Notes under the pieces: generated by a model
What the model saw: the letters and a program-made list of their open reading frames with translations, nothing else
What the model was told of the DNA's origin: nothing
Databases searched by the model: none
Shown here: piece by piece, positions 47,968 through 58,377 of the stretch
Position numbering within the stretch: the stretch's first letter is position 1
Layout: each line of letters starts with the position of its first letter
Assembly (NCBI RefSeq): GCF_008033115.1
Contig: NZ_CP041203.1
Coordinates: 1,116,001 to 1,180,000 of the forward strand
Origin: Cellulomonas sp. Y8
GTDB taxonomy: Bacteria; Actinomycetota; Actinomycetes; Actinomycetales; Cellulomonadaceae
Reading direction: 5' to 3'
Length of the DNA stretch: 64,000 nt
Program-made: the position numbers and the translations under genes

Positions 47968-50900
47968 TCAGGCCCGGTGCCGGTTCCGCCGCCCCGGGGA
48001 CGCCACCCGCACCCCGCGCACCGGGCGCCGGCCCTGCGCGAGCGCGATCAGCGCCGCGCCGAGCGCGAGCAGCACGCCGGCCGCGACGAGCGGCCACGCG
48101 GCGTCGGAGCCGGTGGTGGCGAGGTCGCCGCCGGGCGCGGTGACGGTCGCGCCGCCGGTGCGCTCGACGGGCTCGCTCCACGCCACGTCCTCGGCGGCGA
48201 GCACCTCGAACCGGTAGCCGCGCCCGTCGACGTCCACGGTCGCCGTGTTGGTGACGTCGGCGCCCGCGGCGGTCAGACCGGTGACGATCCGCACGGTGGC
48301 GGACTCCCCCGCCGGCAGCGAGCCGTCGTGGTCGCAGGTCACGACCCGGTCGACGGCCACGCACGCGAACCCGGTGCCGGAGGCCGACCGGAAGGCCAGC
48401 GACCCGGGCAGGGCGTCGACGACGGTGAAGCCGGCGTAGGCGTCCTGGGTGCCGGTGGACATCACGGTGACGTCCCACGTGATGCTGTCCGCGGTCCGCG
48501 CGACGGGGACCTTGCGCAGCGCGAGCTGCACGTCGTCCGCGAGGACGAGGCCGAAGTCGAGCGTCGTGTCGGACTCCCCGCCGACGAGGACCTGGGAGGT
48601 CGCCGTCCAGGTGGACGAGTCGAGCGCCCGGTCGGCGCCGGCGCCCGCGACGGTCGGGGCGTAGCCGGCCAGCGCGTCGGCGGAGGCGATCCGGTCGATC
48701 CGCACGATGTACTCGCCCGGCAGCAGGCCGTCGAAGGCGTAGGCACCGTCGGCGTCGGTGGTCACCGGTCCCACGGCCGCGCCGGAGGCGTCGGTGACCG
48801 GACGCCCGTCGGCGGTCCGCAGCTCGACGACGACGCCGGGGACGCCCGGCTCGCCGCCGCCCTGCAGGCCGTCGAGGTCCTCGTCGAACCAGAGGAGGTC
48901 GCCGACGGACACGGGGCGCTCGACGAGGCCCGCGTCCCACGTGTCGTCCACGAACGCGGCGGTGAGGCCGTCCGCGGCGGTGGCGGGGCGCACGCCCGGG
49001 GTGCCCGGCCCCACGGTGATCGCCGGGGTGCGGGCGACGCCGGGGGTGGTCTCCTCGACGTCCGAGTCGGCGTCGGCGCGCGGGGCGGCCGGGGAGCGCG
49101 GGGTCGTCCAGGTGTAGCGGGCCGCGTCGGACGCGTCGAGCTCGAGCTCGACGCGGTACGTGCCCGGCTCGAGCAGGTCGAACCGCCAGCGCCCGTCCGC
49201 GTCGGTCGCCGTCCGGGCGACCTCGGCGTCGGACGCGTCGAGCAGCCGGACGGTGACGCCGGGGAAGGACGGCTCGCCGGCGTCCTGGACGCCGTCGCGG
49301 TCGGTGTCGAGCCACACCCGGTCGCCGAGCGCCCACAGGGGTCGGAACCCGAAGTCCAGGGTGTCGTCGGCCTCGCCGCCCACGAGCGGGGCGGCCGTGG
49401 ACGCGGAGCCCGCGGCGGAGTCGGTCGCGGGGTCCCCCGCCCCGGTGGCGGTCGGCACGTACGGCGCGAGCACGGCGGCGGAGGCGGCCGCGCCGACCGT
49501 CACGGTGTACGAGCCGGGCAGCAGGCCGGTGAAGGCGTACGCCCCGTCGGCGTCGGTGGTGGCCGGGCCGACGGGCGCGCCGGCGAGGTCGGTGACCGGG
49601 TCGCCCGCGGCGTCCGCGAGCGTGAGCACCACGCCGGGCAGGCCGGGCTCGCCGGCGTCCTGCACGCCGTCGCCGTCGACGTCGACCCACACGCGGTCGC
49701 CGACGCGCACGGGCAGCTCGGCGAGGCCGGCGTCCTGGGTCGGGTCCGCGTAGTCGGCGTCGACGCCGGCCCAGACCGGGTCGCCGGCCAGGTCGGAGAC
49801 CGCCGCGAGGGACGCCCCGGGCGCCAGGGTGAACGCCGCGGTCCGGCCGACGCGCGCCGTCGCGGCGATCACGGACGAGTCGCCCGCGGGGTCGCCCACG
49901 AGTGCGGACGTGAAGGTCCACCGCGCGGCGAGGGCGTCGGGCAGCTCGACCTCGACCCGGTAGGTGCCCGGGTCGAGCGCGTCGAAGACGTACGAGCCGT
50001 CCGCGCCGGTGACGGTCGTCGCCAGGACGGCGTCGCCGCTGCCGAGCAGGCGCGCGGTCGCGCCCTCGACGGCGGCCTCGCCGGCGCCCTGGCGGCCGTC
50101 GCGGTCGGCGTCGAACCACACGCGGTCGCCGACGGCCAGCGGCCGCCACTGCAGGCCCGCGTCGTGCGAGACGTCGACCTGGGTCGCGACGAGGTCCAGG
50201 TGGGCGTCCTGCCAGGCCTGCGGCATGGACCCGACGGCGGTGGTCTCGCTGCCGCCGGCGCCGAGCACCACGCCCGCGTCGACGGCGGTGGCCGGCGCGG
50301 CTGGGTCCACGACGGCGTCGGAGTCGACGGTGTCGTCGAGGCCCGCGCCGACCCCCGGTGTACCGGTACTGCGCGGCGAGGGCGCCGGGCAGGGTGTACG
50401 CGAGGTCGTAGGTCCCCGCGGGCAGGCCGTCGACCAGCCACTCGCCGTCCGCGTCGGTCTCCGCGGAGGCGACGTACGTCGTGCTGCCGCCGGAGACGGC
50501 GAGCACGTCGACGGTCACGCCGGGCACGCCGGGCTCGGCCGCGGTGTCGGCGGACTGCCGGCCGTCGCGGTCGGCGTCGAGCCACACCCGGTCGCCGACG
50601 GCGACCAGCGGGTCGGCCCCGACGGCGGCGAGGGCGAACCGGGCGCCGGCCTTGAGCGGGACGGACGTGACGTCGGACGGCCGCCCGGCGGCGTCGTCGG
50701 CCGGCACGCGGAAGGCGAAGGAGCTCCAGGTGTCGGCGGCGGCGCGCGCCCCGGACAGCGGGGGGTGCGCATCGCCCACTGGACGCGGACGGACTCGCCG
50801 GAGGAGAACCGGTCGGCGGAGGCGAAGCGCACGACGAACTTCAGGCCGGTCACGCGCGCGGCCTGGGCCGCCGGCACCTGCTGGCCCGGGGTCAGCGCGG

Positions 50901-53900
50901 TGGCGGACCACGTCGAGGGCACCGGGTCGAACGCGGGGCTGGCGGCGACGCCGCCCTGCCGGTAGTCGGCCGTGGTGGTGTAGACGGCGACGGTGGCGCC
51001 CGCCGGGAGGCCCGCGGCGGTCACGAGGGTCGGCACGACGCCGTCCCAGACGGGCCGCCACTGGCTGCCGCGGCTGCCGGACGCGGTGCCGTCCATCGCC
51101 GGGTAGTCGCCCGTGGTCGGGAGCATGGAGATCATCTCGAGCCGGTCGGTCGCGATGGTGGCGCGGCTGGTGACCTGCACCTGCCACTGCGTCGTCGAGC
51201 CGGCCGTGGTCACGGCGGAGCACGGGAACCGGTACCAGTCGCGGTCGTCGGCGCCGGTGCCCCGCGGGGCGCAGTCGGCGGTCTGGCCGGCGCGCGCCGG
51301 GGTGGTGCGGACGGCGCCCTGGCTGCCGGCGGCGTCGCGGACCCACTCCTCGGAGACGTAGACGTTCGCACCGCCGATGGTGACGGCGCCGGCGCGGGCG
51401 AGGCAGGACGCGGTGGCCGCGTCGTAGCTGCCCGGCGCGCAGGCGGTGCCGCCGTCGTTGCCGGTGGGCGCGGCCTGCACGGGGCGGGTCGCGGACGCGG
51501 CGGTGGCCGTGTTCACGATGGACGTCGTCGACAGGTCGGTCGCGATGCGGAGCCAGACCAGGACCTCCACGCCGGCGCCGGGCGCGAGCCGGCTGTCGGC
51601 CGGGAAGGTCACGGTGAGGAGGCCGTCGCGCTCGGCGACGTCGGGGTCGCCGAGCGGGTTCGCGCCGCCGCCGGCGGCCTGGACGACCACCGGGGCCTGG
51701 CCCTCGGGCGCGGCGCCGTAGACCAGCGAGCCGTCCTCGGGCAGGCGGTCGGTGACGACCAGGCCGGTGAGGTCGGCGGCGTTCGTGCCGCTCGCCGTGT
51801 TGGTGACCGCGATCCGGTACCGGACGAGGTCGCCGGGCGCCCGGGACGCGGCGTCGAGCTCGACCTTCTGCACCCGGATCGTGGCGGCGCCCGCGTGCAC
51901 GGTGGTGCCGACGGGTCCGGCGGTCTGCGCCTGCGAGCCGAGGTCGGCGCGCAGGGCCTGGGCGGTCACGGAGTTGCTGATCGTGCCGCGGGCGCTCTCG
52001 CCCGGGTTCGCGGTCAGCTCGGCCCGGCCCTGGTACCGCCAGCCGTCCGCGCCGACGGCGCTGGGCAGGCCGCCGGTGCGGAGCTCCTCGCGGAGGGTGC
52101 CGGCGAGCACGACGCGGCCGTAGCCCTGGCCGGGGGCGGGGATCGTCGAGCCGTCGGTGTCGAGGAACCGCACGCGGACGCCGATGACGTCCGCCGCCTG
52201 GACGCCGTGCTGCGGCGCGAGCGCGGCGAGGTCGAACGTCCCCGTCGGCACCACGGCGCCCCAGGCCTGCCAGTTCAGCGCGCCGGCGTAGCTGCCGTCG
52301 GCGGCGACGTCGAGGTCGGCTCCGGCGACGAGGACCTCGAGCTCGGCGCGCTCGACCCCGGACGGCACGGACTGCACGGCGACGGTCCGGAGGCCGACCG
52401 CGTTGAAGAACCGCGGGTCCGCGTCGGTGAGCAGCAGCTGGTCGGCCGGGGTGAGGCCGAAGTTCTGCACGGACAGCGTGCTGGTGACCGCCGGCGTCGC
52501 GGCGTCGCGCTGCACGTCGACGGGCGAGACGGCCACGGTCGGGAACGCCTCGAGCTGGGCACCCCGGAGGGTGACGGCGTCGTGGGCGGTGCCGGAGGCG
52601 GTGCCCGGCGCGCAGGTGGGGGTGCGGGACATGCCGCGGGTCTCGTCCGCGCAGACGCGCGCGTCGGTGACGCGGGCCTCGGCGACGTTGGCGACGGTGA
52701 CCTCCTCGCCCTGCCCGGAGACCGCGCTCGCCTCGGGGACGTCGCCGGAGACCCGGTTGTGCGGCAGGAGCCGGGTGCCGAGCACCAGGCGGGCCTGGTT
52801 CGTCCAGGCGATGCGGCCGGTGTACCGGACCTGCACGCCGACGACGGCGGCCAGCGCGGCCTCGTCCGCGTCGAGCAGCTCGGCCCGCGGGACGGTCCGG
52901 TGGGTCACGGCACCGTCGGCCGCCCGCTCGTACACGACGACCTCGACGGCGGAGGCGCCCGGCAGGCCGGACGCGTCGGTGAGCTCGCGGACGTCGGTGA
53001 TCGCGAAGGCCGCGAACGGCGCGTCGGCGTCGATCGAGGTGGCGGTGTCGATGCCCTGCGGCTCGGTCAGGACGAGCTGGTCGACCCGGGTCCCGGAGGC
53101 GCTGGCGGCAGTCGCGGTCAGGGTGGCGGTGGGCCAGGCCGACGGAGGCGCGGCCGAGGGGTCGACGGGCAGCGCGAGGTCGTGCAGGTTGCTGCTGCCG
53201 GTCAGCGGGCTGCCGTTGGCGTCCCGGAGCCAGGTCTTGGTGGCGGTGGCGCCGAGCGAGGCGGGCTGCACGGTCACGGTGCGCTCGCCGACCGGGTTCA
53301 CCGGGCCGCCGAGGTCCACGGCCGAGCCGTCGGACGACGCGGTCCCGGTCACGGCGCCGGAGTTCTCGACCGCGCCGGGTGCGGAGCCGGTGTAGGTGTA
53401 CGCGTCGTTGACCGGCTCCCCCGTCGCGCGGGAGGTGTCCCGCAGCGCGAAGGTGAGCGCGACCTTGCGCGCGGGCGCGTCCGTCGTCGCGACGGCGCCC
53501 GTGGTGAGCGTGCCGAGCAGGCCGCGTCGCCAGTCGGAGGCGGCGAGGGCCTGCCGCTCGGAGTCCGGGCGCGCGGCGTACACGAGCTGCACGCCGCCGA
53601 TCCGGGCCCGCAGGCTGTCCGACTGCACGGCCACGCCCGGGAACGAGCCCGCGTACGGGAACGCACCCTGCGTGGCTGCCCCGCCGAACGCGACGTCGGA
53701 GCGGGCCGCGGCGGGGTTCGTGCGGTCCGCCCAGGCGGAGCCGTTCCACACGCGGGTCGCCAGCGACTCCCAGCGGTCGTCCACGACGTCGAACACCCGC
53801 ACGTCGGTGACGCGGTCGAACACGAGGTACGGGTCGTAGACGCCCGAGGCGGCGGCGCCGGAGGTGATGGGCTGGACGCCGGACAGGTCGAGGGTGTCGT

Positions 53901-56628
53901 AGAAGCTGCCGGCGGCGCCCGTCGCCGGGTGCTGCTGCGCGCCCGTGACGCCGTTCGCGTCGGTGACCGTCACGCTCGACAGGTCCTCGCCGCCGGTGCC
54001 CCAGGTGAGCGTCGCGGTGGTCGCGTCGCCGTTGCCCTCGGTCCGGTCGCGGTTGTCCATCGTCTTGACCAGCGCGGGGTAGCCGCCGGTCCCCGAGCCG
54101 CCGAGCATCTGCACCGTGTCGGAGACGCGGCGGACCGCGCTGGTGACGACGAAGCCCTCGATGGCCGCGGACGAGGTGATCTGGGCGACGTTGGTGCGGC
54201 CGTCGTCGTCCGCCCAGGTGCCGGCGGTGACGCCGGAGCGGAGGGCGAAGGTGATCCGGACGCGCGCGCGGTCGCCGTTGGCGAACGTCCCGCCCCCGGG
54301 GCGCGTGACGACGACCCGGACGCCGCGCCAGGCGGAGGTGTCCCCGAGGGCGGCGATGGAGCCGGTGTGGTCGACCCACTGCGGGTCCGTGGCGGTGTAG
54401 TACTGCAGCTGCGCGGACCCGCCCGCGGGCACGGTGGCGTCGACCGAGGTGGGCGCGAACGCGGTCCACCACGCGGCGCCGGTGGTCCCGCCGGTGGCGG
54501 CGGTGCGCGACGCGGCGCTGTCCTCGAGGGTCAGCGTGTCGGGCAGGTGCCCGCTCCCCCCGCTGAGCGGACGGGCGGTCGCCTCCAGCACGGCGTTGAC
54601 GGTCGCGCCCGCGGTGCGGGTGACGTACGGCTCGGCGACGTACTTGGCGCCGGCGACGTCGACGGTCGGGACGGCGACGGACACGGTGGCCGCGGTGACG
54701 GGGCGGTTGCCGCTCGCCTGGGTGCGCGGCGTCACGGCGGAGGTGTCGGTGCCGAGCCGGGTGGTCGCGACGGTGTGCACGGCGTACGTCGTGGCGGTGC
54801 TCGAGGTCGCGGTGCGGGCGAGGTAGGGCAGGGTGACGGAGGCGCCCATCGGGACCGCGGCGCCGGTGCCGCGCACGGTGGCGCGGAAGCCGGTGACCTC
54901 GGACCAGGACGCGAGGCCGAATGCCGCCGGGTCGGTCGGGACGGCCGGCGCCGTCGCGTCGAGGTCGACGGTGTGCTCGGTCGTGCCCACGAGCACGGTC
55001 AGCTCGAGGCGCGCGGGGCCGGTGAGGCCCTGCACCGCGACTCCCGAGCCGTCCGCGCTGTCGGTGGCGCCGGGGGCGGTGCCGCGCGCGGCACCGAAGC
55101 CCGCGAAGGACAGGCCGGTGCCGAACGGGTTGGCGAGGGCGGGGAGGTCGGGGTCCAGGGCCGCGTTCGTGGCCGAGACCTGCGCGCCGGTGGCCGGGAC
55201 CTCGACGACGAGGGCGTCCACGGCGCGGCGCGACCAGTTGGTGCCGGCCGCGGTGCCGCGGACGAAGCCGCCGCCGTACACCGGGGTGCTGAGGCCGACG
55301 AGCGCGGTCGCGGAGCCCGCGTAGGCGCGCGGGTCGTAGATCCGGAAGCCCCGTGTGTCGGTGGTGGTCGCGGAGGTGGCCGCGCCGCGCACGGCCCGCG
55401 TGGTCGCGGTGCCGGTCACGGTGAGCGTGTTCATGTCGGAGGCGGCGGAGAAGGTCGCGGCGCCCGCGGTGACGTAGTCGGCCTTGGCGCCGGTCCGCGC
55501 GACGGGCGTCGCGTCCTGGCTGAGGTGCTCGCGCACGTCGACCCGCAGCGTGGCGGGCGAGCCGGAGGCGACGAGGCCCCCGGTCGCCGCGGCGAACACG
55601 ACCTGCAGGCCGGTGAGGCGGGACCGCGTGGTCGCGTCGAGCCCGGCGAGGAGGTCCGCCGCGGCGTCCGCCCCCGTCGCGGTGCCGATCGTGACCCGCA
55701 CGAGGCTCCCCGACCCCGTCCAGGTCCACCCGGTGACGGTGGCGGTGGAGGCGCCGGCGGGCCAGGTCGTGATCGCGAGGCCGGTCAGGTCGGCGAGCAT
55801 CCCGACGGTGCCGGCCGCGGGGGCGGAGGCGGGGTTGCTGCCGCCCCAGGTGAGCGTGAGGCTGTCGGCCGGGTCGCCGGTGAGGGTGCCGGCGACGGTC
55901 GCGCTGTTCGTCGGGGTCTCGGCGCCGTCCTCGACGCCCGAGAGCCAGCCCTCACGGGACCAGCTGACCTGCGTGCTGGTCGCCAGGTTCACCGGGAAGT
56001 CGCCCGTGATCCGGACCCGGCCCGACGCGCCGACGCCGCCCGTGGCCGTCGGCGTGGCGGTGATGGTCCCGGTCTGCGTGCCGCCCCCGTTCGGCGTGAC
56101 CAGGCGGGTCGACAGGCGCAGGTCCCCGCTGACGCCCGACTGCAGGCCGGTGAGCCCGTCCGAGGTGGTGCTGGTGAACCGCACGGAGAACGCGGCCGCG
56201 GCGGCGTAGTCCGCGGTCGCGGTGCCGCCGACGGCGTCGGCCCAGTACTGCACGGTCGCGCCCAGACCGGCGACGTCGAGCGCCTGCGTCAGGCGGAGCG
56301 CGTCGAGCGCCACGTCCATCGTCGCGTGCTCGCAGGACGACTCGTCGCCGGCGCACCGGTAGCCCAGGGTGCTGCTGACCGTGCCCGCCGCGGGGCTCGC
56401 GGTGTACGCCGCGTCGAACCCGAACTCCGGGTCGGCGGGCGGGGCCGCCTGGGCCGTGGCGCCGGAGGTCACCGAGAAGCCGGTGACGGTGAGCACCGGG
56501 TCGGCGGCGGCGACGGCCGCGGGGGCGGTGGTCGCCACCACGAGGGGGGCCAGCAGGGCGCCGACGACCGCGAGGACGGCGGGTCGGCGGAGGAGCAGGC
56601 GGAGGCGGAGGCGGAGCGAGGCAGGCAT
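47968..56628 (-). CDS. Giant wall-anchored surface protein with SdrD B-type repeats, two frameshifts
   Basis: If read through two single-base shifts this is about 2,886 residues. It has an Arg-rich signal peptide (1-42, ending PAAVAAA), a long beta-rich exported region of about 1,500 residues with repeated PASLGATATKTWL-type segments, a DUF11 domain (about 51,890-51,480; ending SIVNTATAAS), five SdrD B-type (Cna B-like) repeats beginning VGDRVWLDADRDGRQ, a second DUF11-like domain, a sorting signal LATTG (48109-48123), a hydrophobic helix and a basic tail. LAxTG is a class E sortase signal. As written, the frame breaks at the C6 run 50760-50765 (one C short; stop at 50515) and again at 50352-50356 (one base extra), which restores the frame. 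Probably an adhesin or wall-layer protein. Confidence 0.85.
48700..50600 (-). repeat. Five tandem SdrD B-type domain repeats
   Basis: Each copy starts [VL]GDxxWxDxDxDGxQ and ends TDADGxYxFxxLxPGxYxV. Copies begin near 50599, 50132, 49704, 49330 and 48906, spaced 370-470 nt. The Asp-rich start matches the calcium-binding SdrD B fold. The copies are diverged, not recent duplications. Confidence 0.85.
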
Positions 56629-56730
56629 GCGCGGGTTCCCGGGGCAGGCGCGGGTGCGCGGCGGCGAGGCGCCGCGCAGAGGGGGACGCCCTACCTTCGG
56701 CGGGCACCTGACCCGTCATGAGTCCGCTAT

Positions 56731-56746
56731 GGGGTGAAAGCACCCC
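56731..56746. promoter_or_regulatory. Dyad 1 upstream of the surface-protein gene
   Basis: GGGGTG-AAAG-CACCCC, 6-bp arms around 4 nt, about 105 nt upstream of the surface-protein ATG. See the related dyad at 56775-56788. Confidence 0.45.
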
Positions 56747-56774
56747 TCTGACCTGGTCTGTCCGCTTTCGGGTG

Positions 56775-56788
56775 GGGTGCTAGCACCC
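56775..56788. promoter_or_regulatory. Dyad 2 upstream of the surface-protein gene
   Basis: GGGTGCTAGCACCC, a perfect 14-bp palindrome sharing the GGGTG...CACCC arms with dyad 1. The centres are 43 bp apart, close to four helical turns. This is a plausible operator pair. The rest of 56629-56855 shows no gene and no clear promoter boxes. Confidence 0.5.
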
Positions 56789-56855
56789 GCCCGGGGGACC
56801 GGATTCACCCCCCCCGTGGCTCCCGGCCGGGCGCCGGGGTGACCCCGGGGGACGG

Positions 56856-56892
56856 CGAGACCCACCGTCCCGCGGTGGGGAGGTGGGTCTCG
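56856..56892 (-). terminator. map terminator (secY-adk-map operon)
   Basis: An 11-bp perfect stem (56856-56866 with 56882-56892) and a 15-nt loop, 19 nt past the map stop. Confidence 0.75.
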
Positions 56893-56911
56893 TCGAGCGT
56901 GCTGCGGCCGG

Positions 56912-57766
56912 TCAGTCCAGCGGGGCGACGGTCACGCCGCGGGCGCCCAGCTCGGCCGCGCCGCCGTCGACGGCCGTGAGCACCCAGATGCCGCCGTCGT
57001 GCAGGGCCACCGAGTGCTCCCAGTGCGCCGCGCGGGCGCCGTCGGCCGTGACGACCGTCCAGTCGTCGTCGAGCACCTCGGTCGCGTGGCCGCCCCGGGT
57101 GATCATCGGCTCGACGGCCAGGCACATCCCGGCGCGCAGCTTCGGACCGCGGTCGCGGGACCGGTAGTTCAGCACGTCCGGCGGCTGGTGCATGGCGGAC
57201 CCGATGCCGTGCCCGACGTAGTCCTGCACGATGCCGAACGGCACCCCGCCGTTGACGGAGGAGTCCGCGGCGGCGACGGCGTCCTCGACCGCGTCGCCCA
57301 CGACCGCGAGCCGGTCGGCGATCCCGCCGCCCTCGCCGGCGAGCGCGGCGATGCCGTCCCACATGCAGCGCTCGGTCAGGTCCGCCAGCGCCTGGTCGGC
57401 CGGGTCGGCGTCCGGCAGCACCAGGGTGAGCGCCGAGTCGCCGTGCCAGCCCTCGACGATCGCGCCGCAGTCGATCGACACCACGTCGCCCGGCTGCAGC
57501 ACGCGCCCCGACGGGATGCCGTGCACGACCTCGTCGTTGACCGACACGCAGATGGTCGCCGGGTAGTCGTAGTACCCGAGGAACGACGGCAGGGCGCCGG
57601 CGTCCGCGATCACCGCGGCTGCGACGGCGTCCAGGTCGGCGGTCGTGGCACCCGGCACCGCGGCCGCGCGGGCCGCCGCCAGGGCGTCCGCGACCACGAG
57701 CCCGGCACGCCGCATGAGCAGCACCTGGTCGGGCGTCTTGAGCTCGATCTTCTCGCGTCCGAACAC
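56912..57766 (-). CDS. map: Methionine aminopeptidase, type I
   Basis: A 284-residue metallopeptidase removing the initiator methionine. IELKTPDQVLLMRRAGLVVA at the start; metal ligands in VSIDCGAIVEGWHGDSALT, GHGIGSAMHQPP and LAVEPMITRGG. The GTG start at 57766 lies 14 nt after the adk stop. Third gene of secY-adk-map. Confidence 0.96.
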   Translation of the reverse strand: MFGREKIELKTPDQVLLMRRAGLVVADALAAARAAAVPGATTADLDAVAAAVIADAGALPSFLGYYDYPATICVSVNDEVVHGIPSGRVLQPGDVVSIDCGAIVEGWHGDSALTLVLPDADPADQALADLTERCMWDGIAALAGEGGGIADRLAVVGDAVEDAVAAADSSVNGGVPFGIVQDYVGHGIGSAMHQPPDVLNYRSRDRGPKLRAGMCLAVEPMITRGGHATEVLDDDWTVVTADGARAAHWEHSVALHDGGIWVLTAVDGGAAELGARGVTVAPLD

Positions 57767-57780
57767 GACTCCCCCGCCGG

Positions 57781-58377
57781 TCAGCCGACCTGCGAGGCGA
57801 GGGCCGCGAGCAGCCGCTCGGTGACCTCGTCGACCTCGCCGATGCCGTCCACGCGGACCAGCAGGTCGCGCTCGGCGTACAGCCCCGACACGGGGGCGGT
57901 CTGCTCGGCGTAGACGTCCAGGCGGCGGCGGATCACCGGCTCGGTGTCGTCCGCGCGGCCCTCGATCTCGGCGCGCTTCAGCAGCCGCTCCACGACGACG
58001 TCCGCGTCCGCGGTGATCTCGAGCGCGGCGTCCAGCGCGCGGCCGTCGGCCTCCAGGATCCCGTCGAGCTCGCCGACCTGCGCCGCATTGCGGGGGTAGC
58101 CGTCGAGCAGGAAGCCCTGCGCGGCGTCCGGCTGCGCGAGCCGGTCGCGCACCATCGCGTTCGTGACCTCGTCCGGGACGAGCTCGCCGCGCGCGGTGTA
58201 CTCCTGCGCGGTGCGGCCGAGCTCGGTGCCGCCCTTGATGTTGGCGCGGAAGATGTCGCCGGTCGAGATCGCCGGGACGCCGAGGCGCTCGGCCAGGCGC
58301 GCGGCCTGGGTGCCCTTGCCGGCCCCGGGAGGGCCGAGCAGGACGAGGCGGGCGGTGGAGCCGGAGTCGTGGCTCAT
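57781..58377 (-). CDS. adk: Adenylate kinase
   Basis: A 198-residue kinase interconverting ATP+AMP and 2 ADP. P-loop LLGPPGAGKGTQAARLAERL, AMP site STGDIFRANI and GFLLDGYPRNAAQ, then RAEIEGRADDTEPVIRRRL. It is the short form lacking the zinc LID insertion, as usual in actinobacteria. The ATG overlaps the secY stop (ATGA). Confidence 0.97.
   Translation of the reverse strand: MSHDSGSTARLVLLGPPGAGKGTQAARLAERLGVPAISTGDIFRANIKGGTELGRTAQEYTARGELVPDEVTNAMVRDRLAQPDAAQGFLLDGYPRNAAQVGELDGILEADGRALDAALEITADADVVVERLLKRAEIEGRADDTEPVIRRRLDVYAEQTAPVSGLYAERDLLVRVDGIGEVDEVTERLLAALASQVG

Noticed and set aside
47840..55729. A 2,629-codon open frame on the minus strand
   Set aside because: It is mostly the wrong frame of the surface-protein gene. 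Only the short part between about 50357 and 50765 is coding, and this is explained by the two frameshifts.
51895..56721. A 1,608-codon open frame on the plus strand opposite the surface protein
   Set aside because: It is an antisense shadow of a GC-rich gene: Gly/Arg/Ala/Asp repeats, no recognisable domain and no ribosome binding site.
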